Part shown: piece after piece, positions 1 through 9,528 of the stretch | How the letters are laid out: every line of letters begins with the position of its first letter | How positions within the stretch are numbered: position 1 is the stretch's first letter | Position numbers and translations under genes: made by a program | The notes under the pieces: generated by a model | Told to the model about the DNA's origin: nothing | Seen by the model: only the letters and a program-made list of their open reading frames with translations | Databases searched by the model: none | DNA from: Nereida sp. MMG025 | GTDB taxonomy: Bacteria; Pseudomonadota; Alphaproteobacteria; Rhodobacterales; Rhodobacteraceae | Assembly (NCBI RefSeq): GCF_021654165.1 | Contig: NZ_JAKFZN010000002.1 | Location: forward strand, 46,001-110,000 | Direction: 5' to 3' | DNA: 64,000 bases

Positions 1-73
1 CTTGGTGGACATCGCCAGCATCAAGCAGGCGGAAGTGATCGTCAAACAATCCGAGATGATCGCAAAAGGCTAA
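1..73 (+). CDS. C-terminal end of an unidentified protein (partial)
   Basis: An open frame enters from the left edge and ends at TAA 71-73, giving the last 23 residues (ending SEMIAKG). The residues suggest an amphipathic helix, but the fragment is too short to place in a family. Its stop overlaps the stop of the convergent DUF1801 gene by four bases, which supports it as a real gene end. Confidence 0.45.
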   Translation, partial: LVDIASIKQAEVIVKQSEMIAKG

Positions 74-438
74 GGTTTTTCGTGATAGCGGAACGCCCGC
101 ATCAATAACATTTCCAGAGGCTGGCTTTCGGCCTCTGCGACACTTTCGAAGAGCACCCCTCGATTGCCATCAAAACGCCCCTCAAACGTGGCGGCATAGT
201 CGGCAATCACCGTGCTTGAACACGATACAAACAGACCGAAACCACCCGACTTGGGCGTGCCAATCCGCACGGGTGTGCCGTTTAGCGCCTTGAAAGACGG
301 CTGTCCCCATTTCACTGTTTCTTCCAACACAATTCCATTGGCATCAGCGCAGGCTGAAATACGTGCGCGTAAATGGGCCAACCCGTCATGTTGGTCTTGG
401 CTTATCTCGGTGTCGGCTTTTAAGGTCACCATGTCCAA
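70..438 (-). CDS. DUF1801 domain-containing protein (YdhG-like)
   Basis: A 122-residue soluble protein of the DUF1801 family. The diagnostic KWGQPSFK stretch is near residues 43-50, followed by the glycine-rich strand (PKSGGFGLF) and a C-terminal helix with a conserved Arg-Tyr region, at the family's usual length. Members have a small alpha/beta fold and no settled biochemical role; no catalytic function is claimed. It converges on the gene at the window edge and lies about 80 bases from the divergent accA start. An alternative ATG two codons in is possible. Confidence 0.8.
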   Translation of the reverse strand: MDMVTLKADTEISQDQHDGLAHLRARISACADANGIVLEETVKWGQPSFKALNGTPVRIGTPKSGGFGLFVSCSSTVIADYAATFEGRFDGNRGVLFESVAEAESQPLEMLLMRAFRYHEKP

Positions 439-517
439 TCATAGCACAATCCTTGCGCAGTTGCATCGGCTTTGCCTAAGGGCCATATAACACGAAACCA
501 AAGTGGAGCTGACGCGC

Positions 518-1480
518 GTGACCAATTATCTTGATTTTGAAAAGCCGCTCGCTGAAATCGAAGGCAAGGCCGAAGAACTTCGCGCCATGGCCCGATCAAA
601 CGACGAGATGGATATCTCGAAAGAAGCCGCAGCACTGGATCAAAAAGCGGCCGATATGCTGGTTGATCTCTACAAGGATCTGACCCCTTGGCGGAAATGC
701 CAGGTGGCCCGTCATCCGCAACGCCCCCACTGCCAAGACTATATCGACGCGCTTTTTACAGAATATACCCCGCTTGCAGGGGATCGCGCCTTTGGTGACG
801 ATCATGCTGTGATGGGCGGCTTGGCCCGTTTTGATGGCAAACCTGTCTTGGTCATCGGTCATGAAAAAGGCAACGACACCAAATCGCGGATCGAACGCAA
901 TTTCGGCATGGCGCGCCCCGAAGGATATCGCAAAGCGATCCGCCTGATGGACATGGCTGATAAGTTCGGACTGCCCGTTATTACCCTTGTCGATACGCCG
1001 GGCGCCTATCCCGGAAAAGGGGCAGAAGAGCGCGGTCAGTCTGAAGCCATCGCGCGCTCCACCGAGAAGTGTTTGCAAATCAAAGTGCCGCTGATTTCAC
1101 TGATCATCGGCGAAGGCGGGTCTGGCGGCGCGGTTGCCTTTGCCACGGCCAACCGTTTGGCCATGCTGGAACACTCGGTCTATTCGGTCATTAGCCCCGA
1201 AGGCTGCGCCTCGATCCTTTGGAAAGACGCAGAAAAGATGCGTGAAGCGGCCGAAGCCCTGCGCCTGACGGCCAAGGATCTGGCCGAACTTGGCATTTGT
1301 GATCGCGTGATCCCCGAGCCATTGGGCGGTGCGCACCGTCACCGCGCGGATACGATTGAGCTGGTCAAAGGCGCCATCGAGAAAATGCTGGCAGAGCTTT
1401 CAGGCAAATCGGGTGACGATCTGGTCAAAGATCGCCGTCAAAAATTCCTGACAATCGGATCGCGTGGACTGGCCGCTTAA
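518..1480 (+). CDS. accA: Acetyl-CoA carboxylase carboxyltransferase subunit alpha
   Basis: The alpha subunit of the carboxyltransferase moves CO2 from carboxybiotin (AccB) to acetyl-CoA, making malonyl-CoA for fatty acid synthesis in the cytosol with AccD. The 320 residues match the family throughout: the N-terminal [15 protein letters not shown] segment, the crotonase-fold oxyanion stretches ([19 protein letters not shown]) and the [15 protein letters not shown] signature. I chose GTG at 518 over GTG at 503 because a GGAG Shine-Dalgarno lies nine bases before 518 and the family begins at this point. The gene stands alone; no terminator is obvious in the 160 bases after it. Confidence 0.96.
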   Translation: MTNYLDFEKPLAEIEGKAEELRAMARSNDEMDISKEAAALDQKAADMLVDLYKDLTPWRKCQVARHPQRPHCQDYIDALFTEYTPLAGDRAFGDDHAVMGGLARFDGKPVLVIGHEKGNDTKSRIERNFGMARPEGYRKAIRLMDMADKFGLPVITLVDTPGAYPGKGAEERGQSEAIARSTEKCLQIKVPLISLIIGEGGSGGAVAFATANRLAMLEHSVYSVISPEGCASILWKDAEKMREAAEALRLTAKDLAELGICDRVIPEPLGGAHRHRADTIELVKGAIEKMLAELSGKSGDDLVKDRRQKFLTIGSRGLAA

Positions 1481-1643
1481 CGCGGGCGGCACCAGTATGG
1501 CAAAACGCGCACTGCTGCCCGCTTCATCGCCCTCAAACGACGGTTAATGATGGCAAAGCCGTATCCCAAGTCTTGAACCTACCTCAGTGAGCCTCATGAT
1601 TTCAATCAATCACCTGCGCCGCAGATAAAGCCGAGTATTTTGG

Positions 1644-2249
1644 CTACCACATGGTATCCTTTGCCCGCGCCGCCCATCCTTCATCGTAGGATTTGGCATC
1701 AAAGCTGGCCTTTTGTTCTTTGACGATTTCACCGATGCTTGGCAGATCCGGCATCTCGGCAGGCGACCAAAGCGCGGACCGCATCAAGGCCCGCGCACAT
1801 TGGGTATAGATTTCGCCAATTGTAATCACAATGACCGTTCTTGGATGTTTGCCTGCCTGTTCGAACCTTTCGATCAAGTCTTGGTCCTGACTGACCACTG
1901 CCATGCCATTTACCCGCACCACATTGTTCGATGGGGGCACCATAAACATCAGACTGATCCGTCCGTCCCGCACAATGTTGCGCAGGGTATCAATACGATT
2001 GTTGCCGCGCCAATCGGGCATGAGCAGGGTTTTTGGATCAAGTTCGCTCACCACTGGTCCGGCATCGCCACGCGGGCTTGCGTCCGTGCCTTCATCCCCT
2101 ACCGTGGCCACAACACAAAACTTGGAGGCCATGACCCACGCGCGGTAAAGCGGCGTCAGATGGTCCGCGACCTTAAGAAGTGATGCTTCGGCAGGCGCGC
2201 CGTATATCGCTTCAAGATCTTCAACGCTACGTATGGATGTGTGGGTCAA
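1644..2249 (-). CDS. Pyridoxamine 5'-phosphate oxidase-family flavin protein (MSMEG_1061-like)
   Basis: About 201 residues with the split-barrel FMN-binding fold: conserved ASPRGDAGP, a strand carrying PDWRGNNRIDTLRN, and a C-terminal CARALMRSALW segment typical of the MSMEG_1061-type group. Such proteins bind FMN (or F420 in actinobacteria) and probably reduce small molecules; the substrate is unknown. I place the start at TTG 2249, where a GAGG Shine-Dalgarno precedes MTHTSIRS and the frame overlaps the end of plsC by 23 bases. It is the last gene of the ftsE-ftsX-plsC run, so it is probably translationally coupled. A longer start inside plsC is unlikely. Confidence 0.8.
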   Translation of the reverse strand: MTHTSIRSVEDLEAIYGAPAEASLLKVADHLTPLYRAWVMASKFCVVATVGDEGTDASPRGDAGPVVSELDPKTLLMPDWRGNNRIDTLRNIVRDGRISLMFMVPPSNNVVRVNGMAVVSQDQDLIERFEQAGKHPRTVIVITIGEIYTQCARALMRSALWSPAEMPDLPSIGEIVKEQKASFDAKSYDEGWAARAKDTMW

Positions 2250-2958
2250 AACCGGCCTCTTCAAGCAGTTTGTCAGATGCCGTCTCGACCTCGGCCTCCA
2301 ACCGTTCGCGGAACACATCAACCGGCAAGCCTGCTTCGATCATCGGCAAAAATTCCACGACCGCCGTCCCCGGCGTGCGGCGAATACCGGTGCGCGGCCA
2401 AAAAACACCAACGTTTGTCGCAACGGGCGCACAGGGTTGCTGAAGCTGATCATAGATCACCGCGGTGCCGACCTTATAGGGTTTTTTGACCCCGGGAACG
2501 ACGCGGGTGCCTTGCGGATAGATAATCAACTGACCGGGATGTTTGGTGCCATCTGCCACATCCTTGATCATTTTTTCAATGGCCTGCACCTTCTTGCCGC
2601 GATCCACAGCAATGCAATCAAGCCGCCATGCGTAGACCCCGATGACAGGTGTCCACAGGATCTCTTTTTTCATGATGAACCGCGCCTCTGGCAGTGCGGT
2701 AAAGATCATCATGATATCAAGGAATGACTGGTGCTTGGCGGCCACAACAACCTCGCCGCTTGGCACCTCGCCACGCACTTCTGTCTTGATCCCCACCATC
2801 CATCGGGCCGTCCAGAACACCCAGTAGGAAAACGCCTTGCATCCTGCGCGCGCACCACGCCTGCTGACCAGCGCCCAAGGCAGCCACAACAGACCGATCA
2901 CAGGCATCATAAAATACATTTGCCCTAAAAAAAGCAGCGACCGAAGCGTGGCGAACAT
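2227..2958 (-). CDS. plsC: 1-acyl-sn-glycerol-3-phosphate acyltransferase
   Basis: This 243-residue inner-membrane enzyme acylates lysophosphatidic acid to phosphatidic acid. It has an N-terminal hydrophobic hairpin, the catalytic HX4D box (HQSFLD, near residue 80) and the substrate-binding YPQGTR motif. The start is ATG 2958, whose A is also the last base of the ftsX stop (TAATG), so translation is coupled to ftsX. A longer in-frame start exists inside ftsX but would add residues unlike the family. PlsY and PgsA further along the window act just before and after it in phospholipid synthesis. Confidence 0.93.
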   Translation of the reverse strand: MFATLRSLLFLGQMYFMMPVIGLLWLPWALVSRRGARAGCKAFSYWVFWTARWMVGIKTEVRGEVPSGEVVVAAKHQSFLDIMMIFTALPEARFIMKKEILWTPVIGVYAWRLDCIAVDRGKKVQAIEKMIKDVADGTKHPGQLIIYPQGTRVVPGVKKPYKVGTAVIYDQLQQPCAPVATNVGVFWPRTGIRRTPGTAVVEFLPMIEAGLPVDVFRERLEAEVETASDKLLEEAGFDPHIHT

Positions 2959-3860
2959 TAACGAAGTCCTTTCAATGTACGGTCCGCAGCTGCACGTGTG
3001 GCAAAGAATGCAACAATTCCCCCCAGGATCGGCAAGGTAAGCGGCAGCAACCATCCCGCCCCCGAAAAGCCCAAGCCCGTGAGGAACCCGTCATCAGGGC
3101 CATTGGGTAGCGCAATCACAGCAACCAATCCGATAAGCGTGCCAATGCCCGCACCCAAAATAGTGCGCAGCGTAAAACGGCGCACAAAGGCCTGCGCGAT
3201 GAAACGATCGTGGGCACCAACAAGACGCAACACGGTGATCACCTGTGCATTGGCGGCCAAAGCTGCATTGGCGGCAAGGGTTATCATGGCACCCGTTGTC
3301 GCACCGATCAAAATCACCGCAAGCCAGCCCAAAAAGTTCAAGCGACTGGCCGCCTGCACCAACGGCGCGCGCCAGCGGGTGTGATCATCCAAAACAGCGC
3401 CAGGCGCTTCGGTCGACAGGCGCAATCGCAACCCTTCGGCATCAAACCCATCCCCGTCTTGGATCACCTCCACCAGCGTGGGAACAGGAAGCGTATCCAG
3501 CGGCACATCAGGGCCAAACCACGGCGCCAACAGCGCGCGCTGCTCTTCGGTGGTCAAAATTCGGGCGCTGGCAACGCCCGCGGTTTGGTCCAGAACCCGC
3601 AAGACCGCGGCGACCTGAATTTCAACCTCTGCCGGCGGGGCCGAAATGCGGACCGTGGCGCTTTCTGCCAACTCTGATGCCCAACGGTCTGCCAAACGGT
3701 TTGCAGACACCGTCAACGCCAAAGCAAACACCGCCAGAAACGCCATAGCGGCGCTGACAAAAACGGTCAGGCGTGCCGTGAACCCTGTAGGCGGCACGAC
3801 CGTATCCGACGCGCCCTGCGGCCTGATCAGGCTTTGCGCCATATCCAGCAGGCCGCTCAT
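2958..3860 (-). CDS. ftsX: Cell division protein FtsX (ABC transporter permease)
   Basis: FtsX is the membrane half of the FtsEX complex, which couples cytokinesis to activation of periplasmic peptidoglycan hydrolases. The 300-residue protein has a cytoplasmic N-terminus, a first membrane span near residues 32-52, a periplasmic domain of about 120 residues, and three C-terminal spans, the usual FtsX arrangement. Its ATG overlaps the ftsE stop (ATGA) and its stop overlaps the plsC start. The short N-terminus and weak overall conservation fit alphaproteobacterial FtsX. Confidence 0.9.
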   Translation of the reverse strand: MSGLLDMAQSLIRPQGASDTVVPPTGFTARLTVFVSAAMAFLAVFALALTVSANRLADRWASELAESATVRISAPPAEVEIQVAAVLRVLDQTAGVASARILTTEEQRALLAPWFGPDVPLDTLPVPTLVEVIQDGDGFDAEGLRLRLSTEAPGAVLDDHTRWRAPLVQAASRLNFLGWLAVILIGATTGAMITLAANAALAANAQVITVLRLVGAHDRFIAQAFVRRFTLRTILGAGIGTLIGLVAVIALPNGPDDGFLTGLGFSGAGWLLPLTLPILGGIVAFFATRAAADRTLKGLR

Positions 3861-4525
3861 AGGTCGGCCCCTGCAAGGTGAAGGTGACGGTTCTGAATAC
3901 GCAGCACACGCGATGCGACTTGGGGCTTGGCGGCGCGGATCAACGCAATATCGTGGGTGGCCACCATCACCGTCTTTCCCATGCGGTTAAGCTCTACCAG
4001 CAGCTGCAGAACCTTTTGGGACATCTCCCAATCAATATTTCCTGTCGGCTCGTCAGCCAAAATCACATCTGGCGATAAGATGACGGCACGGGCCAACGCG
4101 GCACGCTGGCGCTCCCCACCAGAAAGCTCTGGCGGTTTGGCATTCACACGGTCATTCAATCCGACCCACGCCAGCAAATCCAAAAGGTCAGCACCCGCGC
4201 GTTTGCCCTGCACCATCAACGGCAGGGCAACATTCTCTGCAATCGTCAGATGATCGAGAAACTGACAATCCTGATGAACAACGCCGATACGCTGTCGCAC
4301 ACCTGCAACCTCGTCGCGGTCCATCGTGCGGGCGTCTTGTCCAAACAGATGCACCGCGCCTGATGTCGCGCGCAATTCAGCGTAGAGCAGCTTGAGAAAT
4401 GTCGATTTTCCGGCACCCGATGGCCCCGTCAAAAAATGAAACGAACCTTGCGATAGCTCAAGCGACATCCCCTCAAGCAGCGCGTCTGCACCGTAAGCGT
4501 AGCTCGCATTTTGCAATGTAATCAC
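3857..4525 (-). CDS. ftsE: Cell division ATP-binding protein FtsE
   Basis: The ATPase of the FtsEX division complex, about 222 residues. It has a Walker A (GPSGAGKS), a Q-loop region (VHQDCQF), the ABC signature (LSGGERQR), Walker B (VILADEPTGN) and a switch histidine (VATHD). I prefer GTG 4525 as the start because the family begins at this point (VITLQNASYAYG) and an AGGA lies upstream; an ATG at 4594 would add 23 atypical residues. It heads the leftward ftsE-ftsX-plsC-PPOX operon and is divergent from the zinc-ribbon gene at 4691. Confidence 0.93.
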   Translation of the reverse strand: MITLQNASYAYGADALLEGMSLELSQGSFHFLTGPSGAGKSTFLKLLYAELRATSGAVHLFGQDARTMDRDEVAGVRQRIGVVHQDCQFLDHLTIAENVALPLMVQGKRAGADLLDLLAWVGLNDRVNAKPPELSGGERQRAALARAVILSPDVILADEPTGNIDWEMSQKVLQLLVELNRMGKTVMVATHDIALIRAAKPQVASRVLRIQNRHLHLAGADL

Positions 4526-4621
4526 AACGGATCGTCCTTGTGGCCCGTTTCCTGTATCTGTTTCATGCCGCACACAGTCCTCAGTTTCAATCACTCAAGA
4601 GGCTCAATACCGTTGCGCATG

Positions 4622-4677
4622 CGGAATTGTTCCGTAAATATAAAAAATTAAACGGTAGTTCCGTCGGCAAACGACGG
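4622..4677 (+). promoter_or_regulatory. Divergent promoter region with two inverted repeats
   Basis: Between ftsE and the zinc-ribbon gene lie an inverted repeat CGGAA-ttg-TTCCG (4622-4634), an AT-rich stretch (4635-4653), and a perfect hairpin CCGTCG-gcaaa-CGACGG (4661-4677). The hairpin ends 13 bases before the ATG at 4691, just upstream of the ribosome site. The first repeat could be an operator and the second a leader hairpin; function is inferred. Confidence 0.4.
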
Positions 4678-4690
4678 CGAAAGGGGCAGA

Positions 4691-5575
4691 ATGAGACTGG
4701 TGTGTCCAAATTGCGGGGCGACCTACGAGGTGCCAGATGACGTCATTCCCGATGGCGGCAGAGATGTGCAATGCTCAAATTGCAACACAACCTGGTTTCA
4801 AATGCCCGCAGGGTTTGAGCCGCCTCAAACGGATCAAGCGGACAATCCCCAAAGCGCATCGGTGATCGAACCTACGATCGATGTTCCAGTAGCAGAGCCT
4901 GAAGAAGCCGACGCTCAAGACGCACCGCCAGACCCAAAAGACGAGCAGCCTCAAGCCACGCCGCCGCAGCCAACGATGTCGCCCGAGGCCGAAGAGATTT
5001 TGCGGCAGGAGGCCGAATTTGCAGCACAGATGCGCGCTGCCGATACAACCGACTTTGAAACGCAACCCGATCTTGGGTTGGACGCGGGCGAAACCCCACG
5101 CGAGGCAGAGGTCCGCGACAGGCTGTCCAAACTTAAGGGGATCGACCCCGAAGAGATCGCCGCCGTTGGCGCAGGAGCGGTTGCCGCCGCAGGAGAACGC
5201 GGCACCTCCAGACGCGAGTTGTTGCCCGACATCGAAGAAATCAACTCGACCCTCAGCAACGGCGAAGGGGCCGACGAAAACGGCGAAAGCTACGACCCCG
5301 AAAAAGTCGAAGCGAAAAAACGCAAAGGGTTCAGGACAGGTTTCATTGGCGTGCTGCTTATGTTTGCCCTGCTCATCGCGCTTTATTTGTTTGCGCCGCA
5401 GATCAAGGCGCTGGTTCCCGCGCTTGGCGGCGTGCTTGATAGCTACACATCTGCCGTGGATGGCTTCCGCCTGATGCTGGACGGCGTTCTGGCCTCCATT
5501 GGGGGCGTCATCACAGGCTGGATGGAAAGCGCGACAGACGCGGTAAACAGCGTGGACGCCCCCGCCGATAACTAA
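4691..5575 (+). CDS. MJ0042-type zinc-ribbon single-span membrane protein
   Basis: A 294-residue protein opening with an MJ0042-type zinc finger: CPNCG at residues 5-9 and CSNC near 28-31. This is followed by about 180 acidic, Pro/Glu-rich, probably disordered residues, one membrane span near 215-235 (GVLLMFALLIALYLFAPQI), and a short C-terminal tail. The layout, a cytosolic zinc ribbon tethered to the inner membrane, is common for conserved unknown alphaproteobacterial proteins of this class. No enzyme motif is visible. It converges with the TIGR02302 gene, three bases apart. Confidence 0.75.
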   Translation: MRLVCPNCGATYEVPDDVIPDGGRDVQCSNCNTTWFQMPAGFEPPQTDQADNPQSASVIEPTIDVPVAEPEEADAQDAPPDPKDEQPQATPPQPTMSPEAEEILRQEAEFAAQMRAADTTDFETQPDLGLDAGETPREAEVRDRLSKLKGIDPEEIAAVGAGAVAAAGERGTSRRELLPDIEEINSTLSNGEGADENGESYDPEKVEAKKRKGFRTGFIGVLLMFALLIALYLFAPQIKALVPALGGVLDSYTSAVDGFRLMLDGVLASIGGVITGWMESATDAVNSVDAPADN

Positions 5576-5578
5576 GGC

Positions 5579-8203
5579 CTAGAACCTTTCCAGCAGTCGC
5601 TTGAGGTATTCAAGTTCCACCTCGGGGCGTTCGCCCTCACCCGAACGGCGGCGGATTTCGTCCAGCAACTCGCGTGCGCGACGGTAAACATCTTCGCCCT
5701 GCAGCAAGTCTTCACCCGTGCCAACATTGCCCTGATTGCCGCGGTCGCGTCCAAGCGGGTCGCGGCTTCGGTTGTCACCGCCTTCACCAGCTTGCTGGTT
5801 TTGTTGCTGACCTTGGCCTTGCTGTTGTTGCTGTTCTGCCATCGCCTCACCCAGACTGCGCATTCCTTCGCGCAAGGCTTCCATCGCGCGTGATTGCTGA
5901 TCAATCGCTTCCGCCAGATCGCCGCCCCGCAGCGCATCCTCTGCATTCTCCATTGCGCCTTCGGCGCGGCCAAGCGCATCGCGTGCAGCGTCGCCTGCTT
6001 CCGTTCCAGCGCCGGGCAGATTGCCGCGTTGCTGATTAAGCTCCTGACGCAGGGCTTGCTGACGATCGGCAAGATCACCTTCCAAGCCGCCTTCGCCGTC
6101 CTGACCGCCCTCTCCCTGCTGCTGGCCTTGCTGTTGTCCTGGCTGTTGTCCTTGGCCACCCTGCTGCCCTTGACTGTTGTTGCCTTGGCCCTGCCCTTGT
6201 TGGCCCTCATGGCTTTCGCCTTGGCCTTGGGCACCGTTGCGGCCTTCGTTACCTTGGTTTTCACCAGCTTGGGCATCGGGATTAAACTGCTCTTGCAGAT
6301 CGCGGAAGGCCTGATCCGACAACCCTTGCTGGTCCCGCAACGTCTCGGCCAGTCCTTCCATCGCCTGCTCACCCTCGCCGCCCTGCTGGCCTTGGGTGAC
6401 ACGCATGTTTTCCATCATCTGGTTCAGCTGTTCCATCAACTCCTGCGCCTCGGCCATGCGGCCTTCTTCCATCAGGCGCTGGATTTCATCCATCATCTGT
6501 TGAAGCTGATCTGCCGACAGTTCCTGACTTTGGCCGTTCTGGGCTTGCTGTTGGTCCTCGCCATTGCGCTGCTGTTCTTGCGCCAACTGGCGGATGTAGT
6601 CACGCGACGCGTCGCGCAATTCTTGCATCAACTCGGCGATTTCCTCATCCGACGCACCATTGCGCATGGCCTCGGACAAACGTTCCTGTGCACGGCGCAA
6701 CCGCTCACGCGCATCTTCAAGATCGCCTTCTTCTAGCAGCAGGGCCAAGTCCCACATCGCCGTCGAAACCTCTTCGACCTGTTCATCTGTCATGCCGTAG
6801 GGGGCAAGCGCTTCGATGCGGCGCAAGATAAACCGCAGACGCAGATAGGCTGTTTCAGACCGGAATATATCATCGGGAAGATACGACACCGCCCGCAAAA
6901 TTTGGGCGACGCGCGGCCCATTCTCGCGGTTCCAAAGCAAATCACGGCGCTGCTCGATAATGGCGGCCGCCATCGGATCAAAAAACCGACGGCCAGGCAA
7001 AATCATCTTCACCGCCGCAGATTGCGCAGTCTGTCCAAGGTCGTCCTGCACCTCCAACTGCAAAATCACAGGCAGATTGGCATAGGCATATTCACTGAAA
7101 TTATCTTGCAGCACCTCTTCGAATTGGGTGCGATCCCCGGTGATCGTCATGGGCAGATCAACAACCAGCGGCGCACGGTCTTCGGGCGCAGCAATCAACC
7201 CGTGGCGCCGCTCTACGGCGGTCAGGTCAAGGGTGATGGTGCCTGTTCCCGAAACCACGCCATAATCATCACGGGCCATAAACAGCTGTCGCATCGTGCC
7301 ATCCGCCTCGCTTTCAAGCGGGGCCGACACTATAACCGACGGCGGTTGATCTGGCTCGACCACAACACTCCAGCTGCGCCCACCTTGGCCTTCGATCGCA
7401 AGGGTGCCGCTTTTGGTCAAATCAAAGGTCTGCACTGGTTCTACAGGGGCATCATCATCTGCTAAAATGGGGCGGCCAGAGACTGTTTCAGCCACGTCCA
7501 ATGCGCCCACCTCACCATAAAGACGGAGGGTGATGCGCGATCCTTGGGGGGCGCGAAACGCTTCGCCATTAATGTCGTTCAAATACAGAGTCGGCTTTCC
7601 TGTGTAGGCTGGTGGCTCAACCCACCCCTCCCAAGTTGGCCCCGCCGCAAGGGCAGGGTTGCCAATCGTCGCATCTGTCACCGAAGCGATCCGACTGACC
7701 GAGCCAAACAGCACCGCAACAGCCAAGCCGATCACCGCAACAAAGCGCAGCCCATAAGGGTCGCGGTCAGAAATCCGCAAATCAGGCTGTGGCGCCTTCG
7801 CAGCAGAGACTTTGTCGGCCATTCGCTCCAGATGAGCCTGCCAGACCCCTTCGGATGCCGTGTCGCCCGCACCAATGGCCTGTTCATCCAATAGCGCCGC
7901 GATGGGTTTGCCGCGCAAGGTGCTGTCCAAACGGTCCAACGCTTCTTGGCCTGTCGGGCTTTGATAATGACGGACACCAAAAACAAGCGCCCAGACACCT
8001 GCACCTAGGGCAAGCGCACCAAACGCCCATATGCCTTCGGCCGGCAACGCATCCTGAAGCCCCATCATAAGACACGCAGCCGTGGCAAAAAGAACTGTCC
8101 AAAGCGGCCAGAATGCACGGGTCACGCGTTCTGCCACCATGCCGCGGCGCGTCCAGATGGCAGCGCGCAGGGCTGATTTCGGCAGTCTTGGCTGATCACT
8201 CAT
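5579..8203 (-). CDS. TIGR02302 / DUF4175 family membrane protein
   Basis: An 874-residue protein with three predicted membrane spans near residues 27-47, 58-78 and 150-170, a large probably periplasmic beta-rich region, and then a helical region from about 520 that becomes extremely Gln/Gly-rich (roughly 540-830). It closes with an ordered acidic helix (RRARELLDEIRRRSGE). This is the known shape of the TIGR02302 family, found mainly in alphaproteobacteria and of unknown function. It follows lysA after 36 bases and is the last gene of the argH-lysA run. The repetitive segment makes its exact length prone to indels. Confidence 0.85.
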   Translation of the reverse strand: MSDQPRLPKSALRAAIWTRRGMVAERVTRAFWPLWTVLFATAACLMMGLQDALPAEGIWAFGALALGAGVWALVFGVRHYQSPTGQEALDRLDSTLRGKPIAALLDEQAIGAGDTASEGVWQAHLERMADKVSAAKAPQPDLRISDRDPYGLRFVAVIGLAVAVLFGSVSRIASVTDATIGNPALAAGPTWEGWVEPPAYTGKPTLYLNDINGEAFRAPQGSRITLRLYGEVGALDVAETVSGRPILADDDAPVEPVQTFDLTKSGTLAIEGQGGRSWSVVVEPDQPPSVIVSAPLESEADGTMRQLFMARDDYGVVSGTGTITLDLTAVERRHGLIAAPEDRAPLVVDLPMTITGDRTQFEEVLQDNFSEYAYANLPVILQLEVQDDLGQTAQSAAVKMILPGRRFFDPMAAAIIEQRRDLLWNRENGPRVAQILRAVSYLPDDIFRSETAYLRLRFILRRIEALAPYGMTDEQVEEVSTAMWDLALLLEEGDLEDARERLRRAQERLSEAMRNGASDEEIAELMQELRDASRDYIRQLAQEQQRNGEDQQQAQNGQSQELSADQLQQMMDEIQRLMEEGRMAEAQELMEQLNQMMENMRVTQGQQGGEGEQAMEGLAETLRDQQGLSDQAFRDLQEQFNPDAQAGENQGNEGRNGAQGQGESHEGQQGQGQGNNSQGQQGGQGQQPGQQQGQQQGEGGQDGEGGLEGDLADRQQALRQELNQQRGNLPGAGTEAGDAARDALGRAEGAMENAEDALRGGDLAEAIDQQSRAMEALREGMRSLGEAMAEQQQQQGQGQQQNQQAGEGGDNRSRDPLGRDRGNQGNVGTGEDLLQGEDVYRRARELLDEIRRRSGEGERPEVELEYLKRLLERF

Positions 8204-8239
8204 ATCGCGTTCCCGTTGCTCGGCACGCAGGATAGCGTA

Positions 8240-9508
8240 TCAGAGCCATTCGGGGATGGTATCTCGATTTATCATCTCGTCAAAGGTCGGACGTGGACGG
8301 ATAACCGCAAATTGATCGCCTTGCACCAAAACCTCCGGGATCAACGGGCGCGAATTATACTCCGACGACATCACCGCGCCGTATGCCCCCGCGCTGCGAA
8401 ACGCGATAAGATCATCCGCTTTCAGCAGGGCCATATGGCGACCCTTGGTAAAGGTGTCGCCGCTTTCGCAAACAGGTCCGACTATATCATAGGGCGTTTG
8501 TTCCGTTCCAGCCGCAGGCTCTATCACGGGAATAATATCGTGGTAGGCCCCATACATCGCAGGGCGGATCAAATCGTTCATCGCGCCATCAATGATCAGG
8601 AATTCGCGGTCGCCGCCGTCCTTCACATAAATCACTTTGCTAACCATAAGACCCGCGTTTCCACTGATCAGACGGCCCGGCTCAATCTCGATCTCAACAT
8701 CCAAGCCGTCAAAAACACGTTTGACCATCGCACCATAGTCGGTCGGCAGGGGCGGTGCCTCGTTGCTGGCTTGTGCATAAGGGATGCCCAGACCACCACC
8801 CAGATCAAGGCGGATGATCTCATGGCCCTCTGCGCGCAACTGTTTGGTCAGCTCACGCACTTTGTTATAGGCCAGCTCAAATGGCTCCAACTGGGTCAAC
8901 TGGCTGCCGATGTGCACATCAATGCCAACCACCTTCAAACCAGGCAAAGCCGCCGCACGGGCATACACTTCTGACGCCCGTTCAATCGGGATGCCAAATT
9001 TATCACCTTTTTTGCCTGTGCTGATCTTCTCGTGGGTTTTGGCGTCCACATCGGGGTTCACCCGCACCGTAATCGGCGCTTCTACACCCATCGAGGTCGC
9101 AACTGCCGATAGCACCTCCATCTCTGGCTCGCTTTCCACGTTGAATTGGCGCACCCCGCCTTCAAGCGCCAGACGCATCTCATCAGCCGTTTTGCCGACG
9201 CCTGAAAACACAATCTTGTCACCCGATACACCCGCCGCTTTTGCGCGCATGTATTCACCACCTGACACAACATCCATGCCGGCCCCTGCATCGCCAAGCA
9301 GCTTGAGAACCGCTTGGTTGCTGTTGGACTTCATCGCAAAACACACAAGGTGATCGATGCCCGAAAGCGCATCGTCAAACAGGGCGAAGTGCCGCAACAG
9401 CGTGGCGCTGGAATAGACATAAAACGGCGTGCCGACCTGTGCTGCAATCTGCGCAACAGGCACATCTTCGGCCATCAACTGGCCATCACGGTAAAGGAAG
9501 TGATCCAT
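8240..9508 (-). CDS. lysA: Diaminopimelate decarboxylase
   Basis: This PLP enzyme decarboxylates meso-diaminopimelate to L-lysine, the last step of lysine synthesis. The 422 residues show the PLP lysine in FAMKSN (near 58-63), the HIGSQ motif, the glycine-rich LDLGGGLGIPY phosphate-binding stretch, the EPGR segment and CESGDTF near the C-terminus (the cysteine contributes across the dimer). Length and order match the alanine-racemase-fold decarboxylases. It lies in a leftward run from argH with small genes between, an arrangement common in proteobacteria. Confidence 0.96.
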   Translation of the reverse strand: MDHFLYRDGQLMAEDVPVAQIAAQVGTPFYVYSSATLLRHFALFDDALSGIDHLVCFAMKSNSNQAVLKLLGDAGAGMDVVSGGEYMRAKAAGVSGDKIVFSGVGKTADEMRLALEGGVRQFNVESEPEMEVLSAVATSMGVEAPITVRVNPDVDAKTHEKISTGKKGDKFGIPIERASEVYARAAALPGLKVVGIDVHIGSQLTQLEPFELAYNKVRELTKQLRAEGHEIIRLDLGGGLGIPYAQASNEAPPLPTDYGAMVKRVFDGLDVEIEIEPGRLISGNAGLMVSKVIYVKDGGDREFLIIDGAMNDLIRPAMYGAYHDIIPVIEPAAGTEQTPYDIVGPVCESGDTFTKGRHMALLKADDLIAFRSAGAYGAVMSSEYNSRPLIPEVLVQGDQFAVIRPRPTFDEMINRDTIPEWL

Positions 9509-9528
9509 AGGCTATATCGTCCAGACGC

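Noticed and set aside
2250..2321. Upstream extension of the PPOX gene
   Set aside because: These residues are read inside plsC, are unlike the family, and TTG 2249 has a ribosome site.
5894..6736. Leu-rich 280-residue rightward frame
   Set aside because: It is the reverse complement of the Gln-rich codons of the TIGR02302 gene, not a membrane protein.
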